A stretch of DNA of 64,000 nucleotides from Hyphomicrobium facile (lineage in GTDB: Bacteria; Pseudomonadota; Alphaproteobacteria; Rhizobiales; Hyphomicrobiaceae), in NCBI RefSeq assembly GCF_900116175.1, contig NZ_FPCH01000001.1:994501-1058500 (forward strand). Reading direction: 5' to 3'. Below the pieces are notes generated by a model that saw nothing but the letters and a program-made list of their open reading frames with translations, was not told the DNA's origin and did not search any database. Of the stretch, positions 1 to 10,209 are shown piece after piece (position 1 is the stretch's first letter; each line of letters begins with the position of its first letter). The position numbers were made by a program, and so were the translations under genes.

Positions 1-220
1 CACGCATGTGCTTTTTATCGCCAGCCAGAGTGCCTTCTTCCGACATCTCGGCGAGCAGTCGCTTCAACGCGATGCGGGCGCCGCCCGATACGCCGAAGGC
101 GCGCGCGATCTCGCGCTTCCCGGCTTTGCCCTGAGCGGAGTTCAGAAAGTCGATGATCTGCTCTTTGCTCGGAAGTCCGCCGTTTGCAGGAGCGCGCGTC
201 ACGTTCGATTTGCGGGCCAC
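1..220 (-). CDS. rnr: Ribonuclease R, N-terminal part (cut by window edge)
   Basis: The minus strand from a GTG at 220 reads 73 residues without a stop to the window edge. It contains a winged-helix-like stretch (KREIARAFGVSG, then ALKRLLAEM) typical of the N-terminus of alphaproteobacterial RNase R, a processive 3'-5' exoribonuclease that degrades structured RNA. It lies 20 bp downstream of topA in the same direction, the usual topA-rnr order in this group, so co-transcription is likely. The catalytic RNB domain would lie outside the window. The GTG start is inferred because no ATG lies in frame between topA and this region. Confidence 0.75.
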   Translation of the reverse strand, partial: MARKSNVTRAPANGGLPSKEQIIDFLNSAQGKAGKREIARAFGVSGGARIALKRLLAEMSEEGTLAGDKKHMR

Positions 221-240
221 CTGGCGCCTCGTGTTTGCGA

Positions 241-2997
241 TCAGGCCTTAGCCCTAGCGAGTTTCTTTGCGGGAGCGGCGGTTTTCGCCGCTTTTTTGGC
301 TGCTGCGGGTTTCTTTTCGGCCGCAGGCTTCTTGGCGGCTGCGGGTTTCGCGGCCTTCTCAGGCTTTGCCGCTTTCGTCGCCTTCGGCTTTGCGGCGCGC
401 GACGACTTCGACTTCTTGCCGCCGCCGTTGGCGACCCGTTCGGCCAGAAGCGACACCGCCTCATCCATCGTGAGGGATGCCGGGTCCTTCGCGCGAGGTA
501 CCGTGGCGTTGACTTTGTTGTGCGTGACGTAGGGCCCGTAACGGCCCTCTAGCACCTGCACAGCGCCGCCTTCGCTCGGATGTGCGCCAAGATCTTTCAG
601 GACCTTCGGCGCGTTTCGCTGGAAGCGGCTCTTGCCGCCGCCGGCGCGCTTTTCGGCAATCAGCGTGACGGCCCGGTTGAGGCCGATGGTCAACACGTCC
701 TCGATGCTCTCGAGATTGACGTAGGTCTTGGTTCCGGCGTTCTCGTGAACAATGAACGGTCCGAACCGGCCGAGACCGGCGGTGATCGCGCCGCCCTCGT
801 CGGGATGCGCGCCAACTTCGCGTGGAAGCGACAGGAGCTGCAGCGCCTTTTCGAAATCGAGCGTCGCTGCGTCAATGCCCTTCGGAATGCTCGAGCGTTT
901 CGGCTTTTCGTCGCCTGCCGCTTCACCGAGCTGAATGTAGGGCCCGAACCGGCCGGTGCGCAGCGTGACCGCAACGCCATCGTCATTGTAGCCGAGAATC
1001 TTGCCGTCGAGCGCGTTCGCGTCGCCGTCGGCAGACTGGGTCAGCTGCCGCGTATAGTTGCACTCCGGATAGTTTCCGCAGCCGATGAAGGCGCCGTACT
1101 TTCCGGAAATCTTGAGGCTCAAGCGTCCCGATCCGCACTTGGGGCAAAGGCGCGGATCGCTGCCGTCTCCTTTATCCGGGAAGACGTGCGGTCCAAGCAT
1201 TTCGTTCAACGCTTCGAGAACGTCGCCGACGCGCAGATCCTTGATCTCTCCGACGGCCGCCATGAAGTCGCGCCAGAAGTCGCGCAGCACGTCCTTGTAG
1301 GCAAGTTCGTCGTTAGAGATGAGATCGAGCTTTTCTTCGAGCTCGGCTGTGAAGTCGAATTCGACGTATTTCTTGAAGAAGCTTTCGAGGAACGCGATGA
1401 CGAGGCGTCCCTTGTCCTCGGGGACAAGACGCTTCTTTTCGATGCGGACGTAATCGCGGTCGACGAGCACGGCCATCGTCGACGCATAGGTCGAAGGGCG
1501 GCCGATGCCGAGCTCTTCCATCCGCTTCACCAGCGTCGCTTCCGAGAAGCGGGGCGGGGGCTGCGTGAAGTGCTGGTCGGCGCTGATCTCTTTATCTTTC
1601 AGATGATCGCCAACGGCGAGCGCCGGAAGACGGCGATTGTCGCTGTCGTCGTCGGACGGATCGTCCTTGCCCTTCTGGATCGTGAGAACGCGGTCGTCGC
1701 GGCCTTCCTCGTAGACCTTGAGGAAGCCGTCGAACAGGAGGACGGAGCCGTTCGCCCGCATGCCGTAGGCTTTGCCGTCGGCGCCCTTGACCTCGATCTC
1801 GGCGGCCGTCTGCTCGATATCGGCAGGTGCCATCTGGCTCGAGATGGCGCGCTTCCAGATAAGATCGTAAAGCGCGGCCTGATCCTTTTCGAGGTACCTG
1901 CGAACCTGATCGGGCTTGCGGCGTGGGTCGGTCGGGCGGATGGCCTCGTGCGCTTCCTGCGCGTTCTTGGCCTTGCTTTTGTATTCGCGTGCGAAGGGCG
2001 TGTAGTTCTTGCCGAATTCGGCAGAGATCACGTCGCGGATATGGCCGACGGCTTCCGGCACGATCTGGACGCCGTCCGTTCGCATATAAGTGATGAGGCC
2101 GACGGTCTCGCCGCCGATATCGACGCCCTCATAGAGGCGCTGGGCGATCTGCATCGTCTGCTTCGCCGAGAAGCCGAGCTTACGAGACGCGTCCATCTGC
2201 AATGTCGACGTCGTGAACGGCGGGAAGGGATTGCGCTTCGTGGCTTTCTTCTCGATCGACGCGACGCGGAAATTCTGACCGATCAGCGCCTGCCGGATGG
2301 CGGTCGCCGTCGCTTCGTCCTTGATGTCGAGCTTCTTGAGCGTCGTTCCATCGATCGCGACGAGGCGGGATCTGACGTCTTCGCCCTTTGCGGTCGAGAG
2401 AAGCGCCTCGATCGTCCAGTATTCGTCGGTTCTGAAGGCCTCGATCTCGGCCTCGCGGTCGCAGACGAGACGGAGGGCGACGGACTGGACGCGGCCGGCC
2501 GACCGGGAGCCCGGCAGCTTCCGCCAGAGCACGGGCGAGAGCGTAAAGCCGACGAGATAATCGAGGGCGCGGCGCGCCAAATAGGCGTCAACCAGGGGTT
2601 CGTCGATCTTGCGCGGCTCCTTGAGCGCGGCCAGGATCGATTGCTTGGTGATGGCGTTGAACGCGACCCGCTCGACCTCGGTATTCTTGTTCAGAGCCTT
2701 TTTCTGATTGAGAATTTGGAGGATGTGCCAGGAAATGGCCTCGCCTTCGCGATCAGGGTCGGTCGCGAGGATCAGTTTGTCGGCTTTCTTGAGCGCGTCG
2801 GCGATCTCGCGCATGATCTTCTGGGACTTCGGATCCACTTCCCAGTGCATCGCAAAATCTTGCTCGGGCTCGACGGAGCCGTCCTTCGCAGGCAGGTCGC
2901 GCACGTGCCCGTAGGACGCGATGACCTTGTAGCCTGAGCCCAAATATTTATTGATCGTCTTGGCCTTAGCGGCTGATTCGACGATGACGACGTTCAT
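241..2997 (-). CDS. topA: DNA topoisomerase I (type IA)
   Basis: This 918-residue protein relaxes negatively supercoiled DNA by transient cleavage of one strand. The N-terminal Toprim domain starts with MNVVIVESAAKA and carries the acidic DPDREGE motif near residue 81. The catalytic tyrosine is Y304 in GLITYMRTDG. A zinc-finger-like segment with CPKCG and a later CGNYPEC pair follows near residues 600-640, then repeated C-terminal GRFGPY-type modules. The last 60 residues or so are a lysine/alanine-rich tail, common in alphaproteobacterial TopA. It lies between dprA and rnr in the conserved minus-strand order. The reverse strand holds a long open frame that is only a codon-bias shadow. Confidence 0.97.
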   Translation of the reverse strand: MNVVIVESAAKAKTINKYLGSGYKVIASYGHVRDLPAKDGSVEPEQDFAMHWEVDPKSQKIMREIADALKKADKLILATDPDREGEAISWHILQILNQKKALNKNTEVERVAFNAITKQSILAALKEPRKIDEPLVDAYLARRALDYLVGFTLSPVLWRKLPGSRSAGRVQSVALRLVCDREAEIEAFRTDEYWTIEALLSTAKGEDVRSRLVAIDGTTLKKLDIKDEATATAIRQALIGQNFRVASIEKKATKRNPFPPFTTSTLQMDASRKLGFSAKQTMQIAQRLYEGVDIGGETVGLITYMRTDGVQIVPEAVGHIRDVISAEFGKNYTPFAREYKSKAKNAQEAHEAIRPTDPRRKPDQVRRYLEKDQAALYDLIWKRAISSQMAPADIEQTAAEIEVKGADGKAYGMRANGSVLLFDGFLKVYEEGRDDRVLTIQKGKDDPSDDDSDNRRLPALAVGDHLKDKEISADQHFTQPPPRFSEATLVKRMEELGIGRPSTYASTMAVLVDRDYVRIEKKRLVPEDKGRLVIAFLESFFKKYVEFDFTAELEEKLDLISNDELAYKDVLRDFWRDFMAAVGEIKDLRVGDVLEALNEMLGPHVFPDKGDGSDPRLCPKCGSGRLSLKISGKYGAFIGCGNYPECNYTRQLTQSADGDANALDGKILGYNDDGVAVTLRTGRFGPYIQLGEAAGDEKPKRSSIPKGIDAATLDFEKALQLLSLPREVGAHPDEGGAITAGLGRFGPFIVHENAGTKTYVNLESIEDVLTIGLNRAVTLIAEKRAGGGKSRFQRNAPKVLKDLGAHPSEGGAVQVLEGRYGPYVTHNKVNATVPRAKDPASLTMDEAVSLLAERVANGGGKKSKSSRAAKPKATKAAKPEKAAKPAAAKKPAAEKKPAAAKKAAKTAAPAKKLARAKA

Positions 2998-3148
2998 CTG
3001 GCGATTTCGCTCCTGGGCCGCTCTCCGCCCGTCGGGTCGACGGGTAAGCGGCCTTCATTCGCCGCCTCGCGGCGGGGCCGGAACATGGTTGATCGCCGCG
3101 GCGCTGTCAAATCCCAGGTTGTTACGACTAGTGATTGTGCATTTATTA

Positions 3149-3178
3149 TTGTTGCCACCATAACTAGAGTACTATACA
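3149..3178 (+). promoter_or_regulatory. Possible promoter of the small gene at 3187
   Basis: An AT-rich patch in an otherwise GC-rich region contains TTGTTG at 3149 and TATACA at 3173, 18 bases apart. That resembles a vegetative -35/-10 pair. The predicted start of transcription would be only a few bases before the ATG at 3187, so the mRNA would have almost no leader. Inference only. Confidence 0.3.
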
Positions 3179-3186
3179 TTAAGGAT

Positions 3187-3408
3187 ATGGAATGTGCGGA
3201 TAATTTCTCAAGGGCGATGGAAGCGTTGCAGGATAGCGGACATTTCGGCCGGTCAGGCGGTGAGAAGCGAGAGCACCTAGAATATCTTGCTGATTTGTTG
3301 GGCGAATTACAGCTCATGGCCGAGCGCGAGGGGTGCCGGAAGTTATCCCGTATGCTGGCTATTTCGCATGCCGAGGCGCGGCGCGAAACGGATCGCCATC
3401 AAAGCTAA
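3187..3408 (+). CDS. Small conserved hypothetical protein
   Basis: This 73-residue acidic, helical protein contains the stretch EYLADLLGELQLMAEREGC followed by a second helix ending in AISHAEA. It resembles small uncharacterised alphaproteobacterial proteins of about this size, but I know no function for it. It lies alone on the plus strand between topA and dprA, and its stop codon overlaps the end of dprA by 4 bp in convergent orientation. An in-frame ATG at 3085 would lengthen it, but the shorter start sits just after an AT-rich promoter-like patch. There is no signal peptide or membrane segment. Confidence 0.6.
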   Translation: MECADNFSRAMEALQDSGHFGRSGGEKREHLEYLADLLGELQLMAEREGCRKLSRMLAISHAEARRETDRHQS

Positions 3409-4613
3409 ACGCTTTTCAATGCCACGAGGCTATGTCCTTGACGCTCGATCCGGCCTCCGAGATCAAGCTCGAGGAGTGCAATTTGTACCGCCTGGATCGT
3501 CAAGCCGGCGTTTCGTGCGATGGCGTCGACGGTGACGGGGGCTGGTCCGAGCGCCGAGAGGACGGCTTTCGAGACGTCTTCCGGCGCAAGTTCCGGTGCT
3601 GAAGGTTTCGCCGAGGTTGGTGCGGCGGCTGGCTGCTCCATGGGCAGCGTATAGTCGTATCGGCGTTCTTCGAGGCCCAGGATAGGGCGAAGAACTTCTA
3701 CGATTTCCGCGGCTTCGGTGACGAGCGTTGCACCCTGCTTGATCAGGCGATTCGTCCCTTCCGCGCGGGGATCCAGGGGATGTCCGGGGATGGCGAAGAC
3801 CTCGCGGCCGAGGTCATTGGCGTAGCGGGCCGTTACGAGGGTGCCGGAACGCGCCGCAGCCTCCACGATGACGACGCCATTGACCAGCCCTGCGATGATC
3901 CGGTTCCGGCGCGGAAAGTCCTTGTCCCTTGGCTGTAGTCCCGGCGGCCGCTCGGTGACCAGGCAGCCTTCACTTCCGATGCGGGCCTGCAATTCGGCAT
4001 GTTCGGGCGGGTAGATCCAATCGATGCCGCCGGCGACGACGGCGACGGTTCCGCTTTTCAGCGTCGTCTCATGCGCCGCCCGGTCGATGCCGCGCGCGAG
4101 GCCCGAAACAATGACGAACCCAGCTTCTGCCAATTGGCCCGCGAAGAGGCGCGTCAACTGTACTCCGGCGGCCGAGCATTGCCGTGATCCGACGATCGCG
4201 ACGGCCGGAACGTTCAGAAGCTCGTGATTGCCCTTGATGTAGAGCATTGGGGGCGGGGCTTCGATGCGGGCGAGAAGTGCTGGATAGTTCGGCTCAATCG
4301 TGAAGAGGGGCGTCGCACCTATTCGCCGGGCTGCGTCGAGTTCGCGTTCCGCGTCGGCTTTCGGGCAGATCCGGATCGTCCGGCCGGAGCCGCCGCGCCG
4401 GGTAAGTGCGGGCAGGGCTTCGAGCGCTTTGGTGGCGCCGCCGAAGTGATTGATGAGATCGCGGAAGGTTACCGGTCCCACGTTCTCTGATCTGATCAAC
4501 CTCAGACAGGCCAGTCTTTCCTCATCGGAAAGCTCTGCCGTCGGCAACGGCGCGGGGCGGAAAAGCTGCGGCTCGTCAGGTCTTGGAGCCAATGCTCGGC
4601 TCCTGTCCCGCAA
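3405..4613 (-). CDS. dprA: DNA processing protein DprA
   Basis: This 402-residue protein binds single-stranded DNA and loads RecA during natural transformation; the family is also kept by many bacteria not known to be competent. The Rossmann-like core has AIVGSR at residues 139-144 and SGLARGID at 170-177, both family hallmarks. A helix-hairpin-helix-like region precedes it and a winged-helix-like domain fills the last 70 residues or so. The start overlaps the end of plsY by 38 bp, which suggests translational coupling, although a slightly later start is possible. It is part of the pyrB-pyrC-plsY-dprA-topA run. Confidence 0.93.
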   Translation of the reverse strand: MRDRSRALAPRPDEPQLFRPAPLPTAELSDEERLACLRLIRSENVGPVTFRDLINHFGGATKALEALPALTRRGGSGRTIRICPKADAERELDAARRIGATPLFTIEPNYPALLARIEAPPPMLYIKGNHELLNVPAVAIVGSRQCSAAGVQLTRLFAGQLAEAGFVIVSGLARGIDRAAHETTLKSGTVAVVAGGIDWIYPPEHAELQARIGSEGCLVTERPPGLQPRDKDFPRRNRIIAGLVNGVVIVEAAARSGTLVTARYANDLGREVFAIPGHPLDPRAEGTNRLIKQGATLVTEAAEIVEVLRPILGLEERRYDYTLPMEQPAAAPTSAKPSAPELAPEDVSKAVLSALGPAPVTVDAIARNAGLTIQAVQIALLELDLGGRIERQGHSLVALKSV

Positions 4614-5208
4614 TCAGGCGTTCGATGTTGGCGCGATGCTTGATGAGAACGATGAGGCTCATAAGTGTGACAACCGTCGCCAGAACGGAGTCTCCCAATA
4701 TCCACGCGGCGACGGGCGCGGCGATCGTAGCGACAATGGCGGCGAGGGAAGATATTCGCGTCAGTGCGGCGACGGACAACCAAAGCACGGCAAAGACCGC
4801 GGCGCACTGCCATGCGAGAGCAATCAAGACGCCGAGGTACGTCGCGACGCCCTTGCCGCCTTTGAACCCCAGCCAGACCGGAAAGATGTGGCCGATGAAG
4901 GCGCCAAGACCTGCGAGCATTGCGGGCGTCTCGCCCAGGAAATGTCTCGCAATGAGCACGGCGACGGCGCCCTTCGCGGCGTCGAGAAGAAGGGTCGCCG
5001 CCGCGAGACCTTTGTTGCCGGTTCGCAAAACGTTGGTCGCGCCTATGTTGCCCGATCCGATGCTCCGGATGTCGCCCAGTCCAGCTGCACGTGTGAGCAA
5101 CAGTCCGAATGGGATCGAGCCCAGCAGGTAACCGATGACCAATGCGAGCGCGATTTCAAGCGGCGAGCCGCTGTCCGTCAGCACTGCCAAAGGTAACAAG
5201 GAGCTCAT
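4576..5208 (-). CDS. plsY: Glycerol-3-phosphate acyltransferase PlsY
   Basis: This 210-residue inner-membrane enzyme transfers an acyl group from acyl-phosphate to glycerol-3-phosphate, the first step of phospholipid synthesis in the PlsX/PlsY route. The two loop motifs of the family are visible: GSGNIGATN at residues 51-59 and FKGGKGVAT at 115-123. Several hydrophobic segments match the multi-span topology. It lies downstream of pyrC by about 50 bp and overlaps dprA, so it probably belongs to one transcript with its neighbours. Confidence 0.95.
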   Translation of the reverse strand: MSSLLPLAVLTDSGSPLEIALALVIGYLLGSIPFGLLLTRAAGLGDIRSIGSGNIGATNVLRTGNKGLAAATLLLDAAKGAVAVLIARHFLGETPAMLAGLGAFIGHIFPVWLGFKGGKGVATYLGVLIALAWQCAAVFAVLWLSVAALTRISSLAAIVATIAAPVAAWILGDSVLATVVTLMSLIVLIKHRANIERLIAGQEPSIGSKT

Positions 5209-5259
5209 GGCCTAAATCTTTTTCGCAAGATCCGCTGGTGTGACAGGGGAGTGGTGGGT

Positions 5260-6591
5260 CTACGTGCGTTCGACGCCAGCGTATTCGTAGACCGTTTGCC
5301 CGGCAACCATCGTCCTCAGCACGCGTCCCTGCATTTTCGCTTCGTCGAAGGGCGTGTTCTTCGAGCGGGAGCGCAGCAGGTCCTTGTTGACGACCCAGGG
5401 TTCGCCCGGATCGAACAGGACGAGGTCCGCGATGGAGCCCTTGGCGAGGCGTCCGGAGTGCAGGCCTAAGAGCCGTGCGGGATTGATGGTCAACGCCTTC
5501 AGCATTGCAGAGAGCGTCATGTCTCCTGAATGGACGAGGCGCAGGGCGGCGGAAAGCAACGTTTCGAGGCCGACGGCGCCATCTGCTGCTTCCGCAAATG
5601 GGCGACGCTTGGTGTCGGCGTCCTGCGGGTCGTGGCTCGATACGATGACATCGATATCGCCGTTGGCGACCGCCTGCACCATTGCGACGCGATCTTCTTC
5701 CTTGCGCAAGGGAGGACGCATTTTGAAGAACGTACGATATGGCCCGATATCGTTTTCGTTGAGCGTCAGGTGATTGATCGAGACGCCGCAACTGACGGGC
5801 AGCATTTTCGCCTTGGCATTTTTGACGACGTCGAGGCTCTCCTGACAGCTGATCGTTGCGGCGTGGTAGCGGCCGCCCGTCATTTCGACGAGGCGAACGT
5901 CTCGTTCCAGCATGATCGTCTCGGCGATTTTGGATATGCCGGGCAATCCGAGGCGGGATGCGACTTCGCCCGAGTTCATCGAGCCGCTCGAGAGATAAGG
6001 GTCCTCGGTGTGGTGGACCACGAGTGCGTTGAAGTCCTTGGCGTAGCTCAGGACATTGCGCATGACGCGGGTATTGATGACACTCGATTTGCCGTTCGAG
6101 AAGCCGATTGCTCCGGCGCGCTTCAGAAGACCGATCTCGGTCATCTCCTCGCCCTGCAGGCCCTTCGTCATGGCGGCCATGGTCTGCACGTGCACCAGGG
6201 CGTTGTCGCGGGCGCGGCGCTGGATGAAATCGACGAGTGCGACCTGGTCGATCACCGGGTTCGTGTCGGGCATCACGACGATTGTCGTGACGCCGCCGGC
6301 CGCGGCGGCATGACTTGCCGTCTTAAGCGTCTCGCGGTGCTCGTAGCCAGGTTCGCCCGTGAAGACCTGCGCGTCTATCAGGCCGGGCGCCAAGACATTG
6401 CCTTTGCAATCGATGACATTCGCCCCTTCCGGAGCGTTGCGCCTGAGATGCGCGCCGAGGTCGGCGATCATGCCGTCTTTGACGAGAAGTCCACCGGGTT
6501 CGTCGCGGTTCGAAGCCGGATCGATGAGGCGCGCGTTGATGAAGACAGTCGCGGTGCCGAGGCTTTTCGGCTTTTCGATCGGCTTTCTCAT
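5260..6591 (-). CDS. pyrC: Dihydroorotase-like protein, probably non-catalytic
   Basis: The protein has 443 residues and the length and fold pattern of class I dihydroorotase, which closes carbamoyl-aspartate to dihydroorotate. The metal-binding HxH of active enzymes is missing: the equivalent segment reads DAQVF at residues 73-77. The later active-site loop is also altered (SSHDPQD at 318-324). A matching case is PyrC' of Pseudomonas, which is inactive but structurally needed by aspartate transcarbamoylase. Its start overlaps the end of pyrB by 4 bp, consistent with a PyrB-PyrC complex. A true dihydroorotase is expected elsewhere in the genome. Confidence 0.88.
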   Translation of the reverse strand: MRKPIEKPKSLGTATVFINARLIDPASNRDEPGGLLVKDGMIADLGAHLRRNAPEGANVIDCKGNVLAPGLIDAQVFTGEPGYEHRETLKTASHAAAAGGVTTIVVMPDTNPVIDQVALVDFIQRRARDNALVHVQTMAAMTKGLQGEEMTEIGLLKRAGAIGFSNGKSSVINTRVMRNVLSYAKDFNALVVHHTEDPYLSSGSMNSGEVASRLGLPGISKIAETIMLERDVRLVEMTGGRYHAATISCQESLDVVKNAKAKMLPVSCGVSINHLTLNENDIGPYRTFFKMRPPLRKEEDRVAMVQAVANGDIDVIVSSHDPQDADTKRRPFAEAADGAVGLETLLSAALRLVHSGDMTLSAMLKALTINPARLLGLHSGRLAKGSIADLVLFDPGEPWVVNKDLLRSRSKNTPFDEAKMQGRVLRTMVAGQTVYEYAGVERT

Positions 6592-7562
6592 CGGGCGTCC
6601 TCCGCGAAGCCCGGAAGGTGCGCCGATAACGCTTCGAGTACGGCCATTCTGACGGCAACGCCCATTTCAACCTGTTCGCGGATAACACTTTTGGAATGAT
6701 CGGCGACGGTCGAGGCGATTTCGACGCCGCGGTTCATCGGACCTGGATGCATGACGAGGGCGTCGGGCTTGGCGCGGGCCAGTTTCTCGTGATCGAGCCC
6801 GAAGAAATGGAAGAATTCGCGGGTCGACGGGACGTATGAAGCATCCATCCGTTCGCGCTGGAGGCGGAGCATCATGACGATGTCGACGCCTTCGATGCCT
6901 TTCCACATGTCTGTGAAGACTTCGCAACCGAGGCGCTCGGGCGATGACGGCATCAATGTCGTCGGTGCGATGAGCCGCACGCGGGCGCCGAGTGCGTTCA
7001 AGACGTTGATATTGGATCTCGCAACGCGCGAGTGGAGTATGTCGCCGCAAATCGCGACCGTCAGACCGGCGATACGGCCTTTGGCCCGGCGGATGGTCAG
7101 CGCGTCGAGAAGGGCCTGCGTCGGATGCTGGTGCGCGCCGTCGCCGGCGTTGATGACCGAGCAGTCAACCTTCTGAGACAGAAGCTCGACGGCGCCGGCC
7201 GCATGATGGCGGACGACGATGATGTCCGGGCGCATCGCGTTCAGCGTCACCGCGGTATCGATGAGCGTCTCGCCCTTCGTGACCGACGACGTCGCGACGT
7301 TCATGTTCATCACGTCGGCGCTCAATCGCTTGCCCGCCATTTCGAACGAGGCTTGGGTTCGCGTCGACGATTCGAAGAAGAGGTTGATGATGGTTCGGCC
7401 CGCAAGCACGTCGCGCTTGCGACCATTATTGCGGATGTGATCCGCGTTCTTGTCCGCGAGATCGAGCAAGAAATTGATTTCGTTAGCCGACAGACCCTCG
7501 CAGGTCAGCAGGTGGCGGCGCGGAAAAACTTTCAGCGCATTGGTATTCGATTTCGATGTCAT
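6588..7562 (-). CDS. pyrB: Aspartate carbamoyltransferase catalytic subunit
   Basis: This 324-residue enzyme joins carbamoyl phosphate and aspartate in the second step of pyrimidine synthesis. The carbamoyl-phosphate loop SSTRTQ lies at residues 65-70, HPTQA at 146-150, and [10 protein letters not shown] near the C-terminus. I start at the ATG at 7562, which gives the usual N-terminus; an in-frame start at 7625 would add 21 atypical residues. pyrC follows with a 4-bp overlap. No regulatory pyrI subunit is present, and this class normally pairs with a PyrC-like protein. Confidence 0.95.
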   Translation of the reverse strand: MTSKSNTNALKVFPRRHLLTCEGLSANEINFLLDLADKNADHIRNNGRKRDVLAGRTIINLFFESSTRTQASFEMAGKRLSADVMNMNVATSSVTKGETLIDTAVTLNAMRPDIIVVRHHAAGAVELLSQKVDCSVINAGDGAHQHPTQALLDALTIRRAKGRIAGLTVAICGDILHSRVARSNINVLNALGARVRLIAPTTLMPSSPERLGCEVFTDMWKGIEGVDIVMMLRLQRERMDASYVPSTREFFHFFGLDHEKLARAKPDALVMHPGPMNRGVEIASTVADHSKSVIREQVEMGVAVRMAVLEALSAHLPGFAEDAR

Positions 7563-7715
7563 TAAAGGCGCTTCTATAGGGGGAGTCTTGCGGGGCCGCA
7601 AGCAGGGGAACGACATCAATCCCAAAGGGGCTTAACGGCGCGTGAAGTGCGATCGGGGTACGGATCGCCTCGAAGCGGGCAGGGCGAGGCGCAGGGCGCG
7701 TCCTCCCGTGGCCGA

Positions 7716-8210
7716 TTAGTCCTTGTTATTCAGGCGATCGAGCGCGCTCTGGAGGATGATCGTCGCGGCCAGCTTGTCGATCACCTCGGCGCGCCGTTTG
7801 CGCGTCTGATCGGCGTCGATCAACATTCGTTGAGCTTCCGCGGTCGTCAGCCTTTCGTCCCAGAGCAGTATAGGCAGCGGCGACATTTTATTGAGATTGC
7901 GCGCGAGTGCCCGGGTCGCCTGTGCGCGCGGACCCTCCGTCCCGTCCATATTGCGGGGGAGACCCAGCACCAGCCCAGCGACGCTGTGCTCTGTGACCAG
8001 GGCGAAGAGACGGACCGCGTCGGCCGTAAACTTGGTCCTGCGGATCGTTTCGAGGGGAGAGGCTATCGTGCGCCGTACGTCCGAAAGGGCGAGGCCCAGC
8101 GTTTTGGTGCCCGCATCGATGCCGATGAGGCGTCCAGCCGCGATGGCATGGAATTCGTGCTGATCTTCCGTGGTGCGGCCCGGTATCGCTGGGGCGGCCG
8201 ACTGGTTCAT
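7716..8210 (-). CDS. ruvX: RuvX/YqgF family Holliday junction resolvase-like protein
   Basis: This 164-residue protein has an RNase H-like fold. The first motif, GIDAGTKTLGLALSD, spans residues 30-44. LGLPRNMDG and WDERLTTAEA follow, the latter with the conserved acidic residue. The family is linked to 16S rRNA 5'-end maturation and to resolution of recombination intermediates. The same reading frame stays open for a further 265 codons upstream, but the ATG at 8210 gives the family length and leaves a normal intergenic region before the divergent gatC. Confidence 0.9.
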   Translation of the reverse strand: MNQSAAPAIPGRTTEDQHEFHAIAAGRLIGIDAGTKTLGLALSDVRRTIASPLETIRRTKFTADAVRLFALVTEHSVAGLVLGLPRNMDGTEGPRAQATRALARNLNKMSPLPILLWDERLTTAEAQRMLIDADQTRKRRAEVIDKLAATIILQSALDRLNNKD

Positions 8211-8315
8211 TAAGGCATGCCTGAATATGTGTAAGGGGAGGATTGCAAAGCTGCCTCTACCAGCTTCGGCGGCAAATTGGCATCGTTCGCCGCCCTTTGT
8301 CTTCGGTTTAACCCA

Positions 8316-8330
8316 CTGAGGGTCCCTCAG
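8316..8330. promoter_or_regulatory. Perfect 15-bp palindrome between ruvX and gatC
   Basis: CTGAGGG and CCCTCAG flank a single central T, giving a perfect 7-bp inverted repeat in the divergent ruvX-gatC spacer, about 85 bp before the gatC start. It could be an operator. The loop of one base makes it a poor RNA hairpin. I recognise no specific regulator. Confidence 0.35.
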
Positions 8331-8414
8331 ATAGTACCGCCGGTTGCATTGAAGCGGGGAGGGCGGGTAAGAGAGCTTCGCAACATCCCCCGATTTCCTT
8401 GAAGGGAACTTTCC

Positions 8415-8702
8415 ATGCAGGTCGACGAAGCGACCGTTCGCCGTATCGCGCGCCTCGCCCGGATCAAAATCAGCGACGCCGAGGCCAAGGGGCTCGAGAA
8501 AGAGCTCTCGGGCATCCTCGACTGGGTGGCGCAACTCGACGAGGTCGATACGAGCAACGTCGAGCCCATGACGCGTGTCGTCGCGCAGAAGCTCAAGATG
8601 CGGGACGATGTCGTCACCGACGGCGAGATCGCAGAGCAGATCGTGGCGAACGCGCCGCTCGCCGAGGACAATTTCTTCGTGGTGCCGAAGGTCGTGGAGT
8701 AG
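8415..8702 (+). CDS. gatC: Asp-tRNA(Asn)/Glu-tRNA(Gln) amidotransferase subunit C
   Basis: This 95-residue subunit stabilises the GatCAB complex, which amidates Glu-tRNA(Gln) and/or Asp-tRNA(Asn). The N-terminus [17 protein letters not shown] and the later EPMTRV segment are typical. It precedes gatA by 3 bp, and gatB follows two genes later. The window therefore carries the whole complex, as expected for an alphaproteobacterium that lacks GlnRS. Confidence 0.95.
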   Translation: MQVDEATVRRIARLARIKISDAEAKGLEKELSGILDWVAQLDEVDTSNVEPMTRVVAQKLKMRDDVVTDGEIAEQIVANAPLAEDNFFVVPKVVE

Positions 8703-8705
8703 CTG

Positions 8706-10205
8706 GTGACGGATCTTACAAAATTGACGATGGCCGAGGCCCGCGACGGCTTGGCGAAAAAGACGTTCACGGCGCTCGAGCTGACCGACGCGTTCATTAC
8801 CGCAATCGAGAAAGCCAACCCCGCGCTCAATGCATACGTCCTGCAGACGCCGGAGCATGCGCGCGTGCAGGCCAAGGATAGCGACAAGCGGATTGCGGCT
8901 GGCAGTGCTCGTCCGCTCGAAGGCCTGCCGATCGGCAACAAGGATCTTTTCTGCACGCGCGGCATCCGCACGACGGCGTGCTCGAACATCCTCGGCGAAT
9001 TCCATCCGACCTACGAGTCGACCGTTGGACAGAATTTGTGGGATGCCGGTGCTGTCATGCTCGGCAAGCTCAATAACGATGAATTCGCGATGGGTTCGTC
9101 GAACGAGACGAGCGCCTTCGGCAACGTCGTCAGTCCCTGGCGGCGCAAGGGCAAGGACGGCAAGCTGTCGACCGACAAGCTCGTTCCCGGCGGCTCATCG
9201 GGTGGTTCTTCGGCGGCTGTTGCCGCGGGCCTCTGTTTAGCTGCGACGGCAACGGACACGGGAGGCTCGATCCGGCAGCCGGCCGCGCTTACCGGCACCG
9301 TCGGAATAAAGCCCACCTATGGCCGCTGCTCGCGCTGGGGCATCGTCGCGTTCGCGTCGTCTCTCGATCAGGCCGGACCCATCGGCAAGACCGTGCGCGA
9401 TGCTGCGATCATGCTCAAAGCCATGGCGAGCCACGATCTCAAGGATACGACGTCAGTCGACGCACCTGTTCCCGATTACGAAGCGGTGCTTGGCAAAGGC
9501 GTCAAAGGGCTGAGAGTCGGCATCCCCCGGGAATATCGCGTCGAGGGCATGTCGCCCGAGATCCAGAAGCTCTGGGACGATGGGATCGCTTGGCTCAAGT
9601 CGGCGGGCGCGACGATCCACGACATCTCGCTGCCGCACACGAAATATGCGTTGCCGGCCTATTACATCGTGGCGCCGGCCGAGTGTTCATCGAACCTCGC
9701 GCGTTACGACGGCGTGCGTTACGGCCTGCGCGTCAACGGCGACAATCTGATCGACACCTATGAGAATACGCGCCATCAGGGCTTCGGCAAGGAAGTGCGC
9801 CGCCGTATCCTGATCGGCACGTATGTTCTTTCGGCGGGCTACTACGACGCTTATTATCTCAAGGCACAGAAGGTTCGGACGCTGATCAAGCGCGATTTCG
9901 ACGAAGCCTGGAATAAGGTCGACGTTGTCCTGACGCCGACGACGCCGTCGCCGGCATTCGCGTTCGGCGAGAAAACCGGCGATCCGTTGGCCATGTATCT
10001 TGAAGATATCTTTACGGTCACCGTGAACATGGCAGGGCTGCCGGGGATGTCGGTTCCGGGCGGTCTCTCGTCGGAAGGAACGCCGCTCGGGCTGCAGCTG
10101 ATCGGCAAGCCGTTCGACGAGGAAACGCTGTTTCGCACAGCTCAGGTTATCGAGGATGCAGCCGGCCGCCTATCCGTGCCGGACGCTTGGTGGATGAAGG
10201 GCTGA
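8706..10205 (+). CDS. gatA: Asp-tRNA(Asn)/Glu-tRNA(Gln) amidotransferase subunit A
   Basis: This 499-residue amidase releases ammonia from glutamine for GatB. The Ser-cisSer-Lys triad of the amidase signature family is complete: K79 in GNKD, a serine in the GGSSGGSS loop at residues 162-169, and the nucleophile S188 in TGGSIR. Translation starts at a GTG directly after gatC, which implies coupling. The length is normal and nothing suggests damage. Confidence 0.97.
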   Translation: MTDLTKLTMAEARDGLAKKTFTALELTDAFITAIEKANPALNAYVLQTPEHARVQAKDSDKRIAAGSARPLEGLPIGNKDLFCTRGIRTTACSNILGEFHPTYESTVGQNLWDAGAVMLGKLNNDEFAMGSSNETSAFGNVVSPWRRKGKDGKLSTDKLVPGGSSGGSSAAVAAGLCLAATATDTGGSIRQPAALTGTVGIKPTYGRCSRWGIVAFASSLDQAGPIGKTVRDAAIMLKAMASHDLKDTTSVDAPVPDYEAVLGKGVKGLRVGIPREYRVEGMSPEIQKLWDDGIAWLKSAGATIHDISLPHTKYALPAYYIVAPAECSSNLARYDGVRYGLRVNGDNLIDTYENTRHQGFGKEVRRRILIGTYVLSAGYYDAYYLKAQKVRTLIKRDFDEAWNKVDVVLTPTTPSPAFAFGEKTGDPLAMYLEDIFTVTVNMAGLPGMSVPGGLSSEGTPLGLQLIGKPFDEETLFRTAQVIEDAAGRLSVPDAWWMKG

Positions 10206-10209
10206 CATC

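Noticed and set aside
580-2937. 785-codon open frame on the plus strand opposite topA
   Set aside because: It lies entirely antisense to a clear topA gene and its translation has no family motifs; it is a by-product of GC-rich codon use.
5530-6699. 389-codon plus-strand frame opposite pyrC
   Set aside because: It is antisense to pyrC over its whole length, and its composition is rich in Asp/His/Arg as expected from a mirrored frame.
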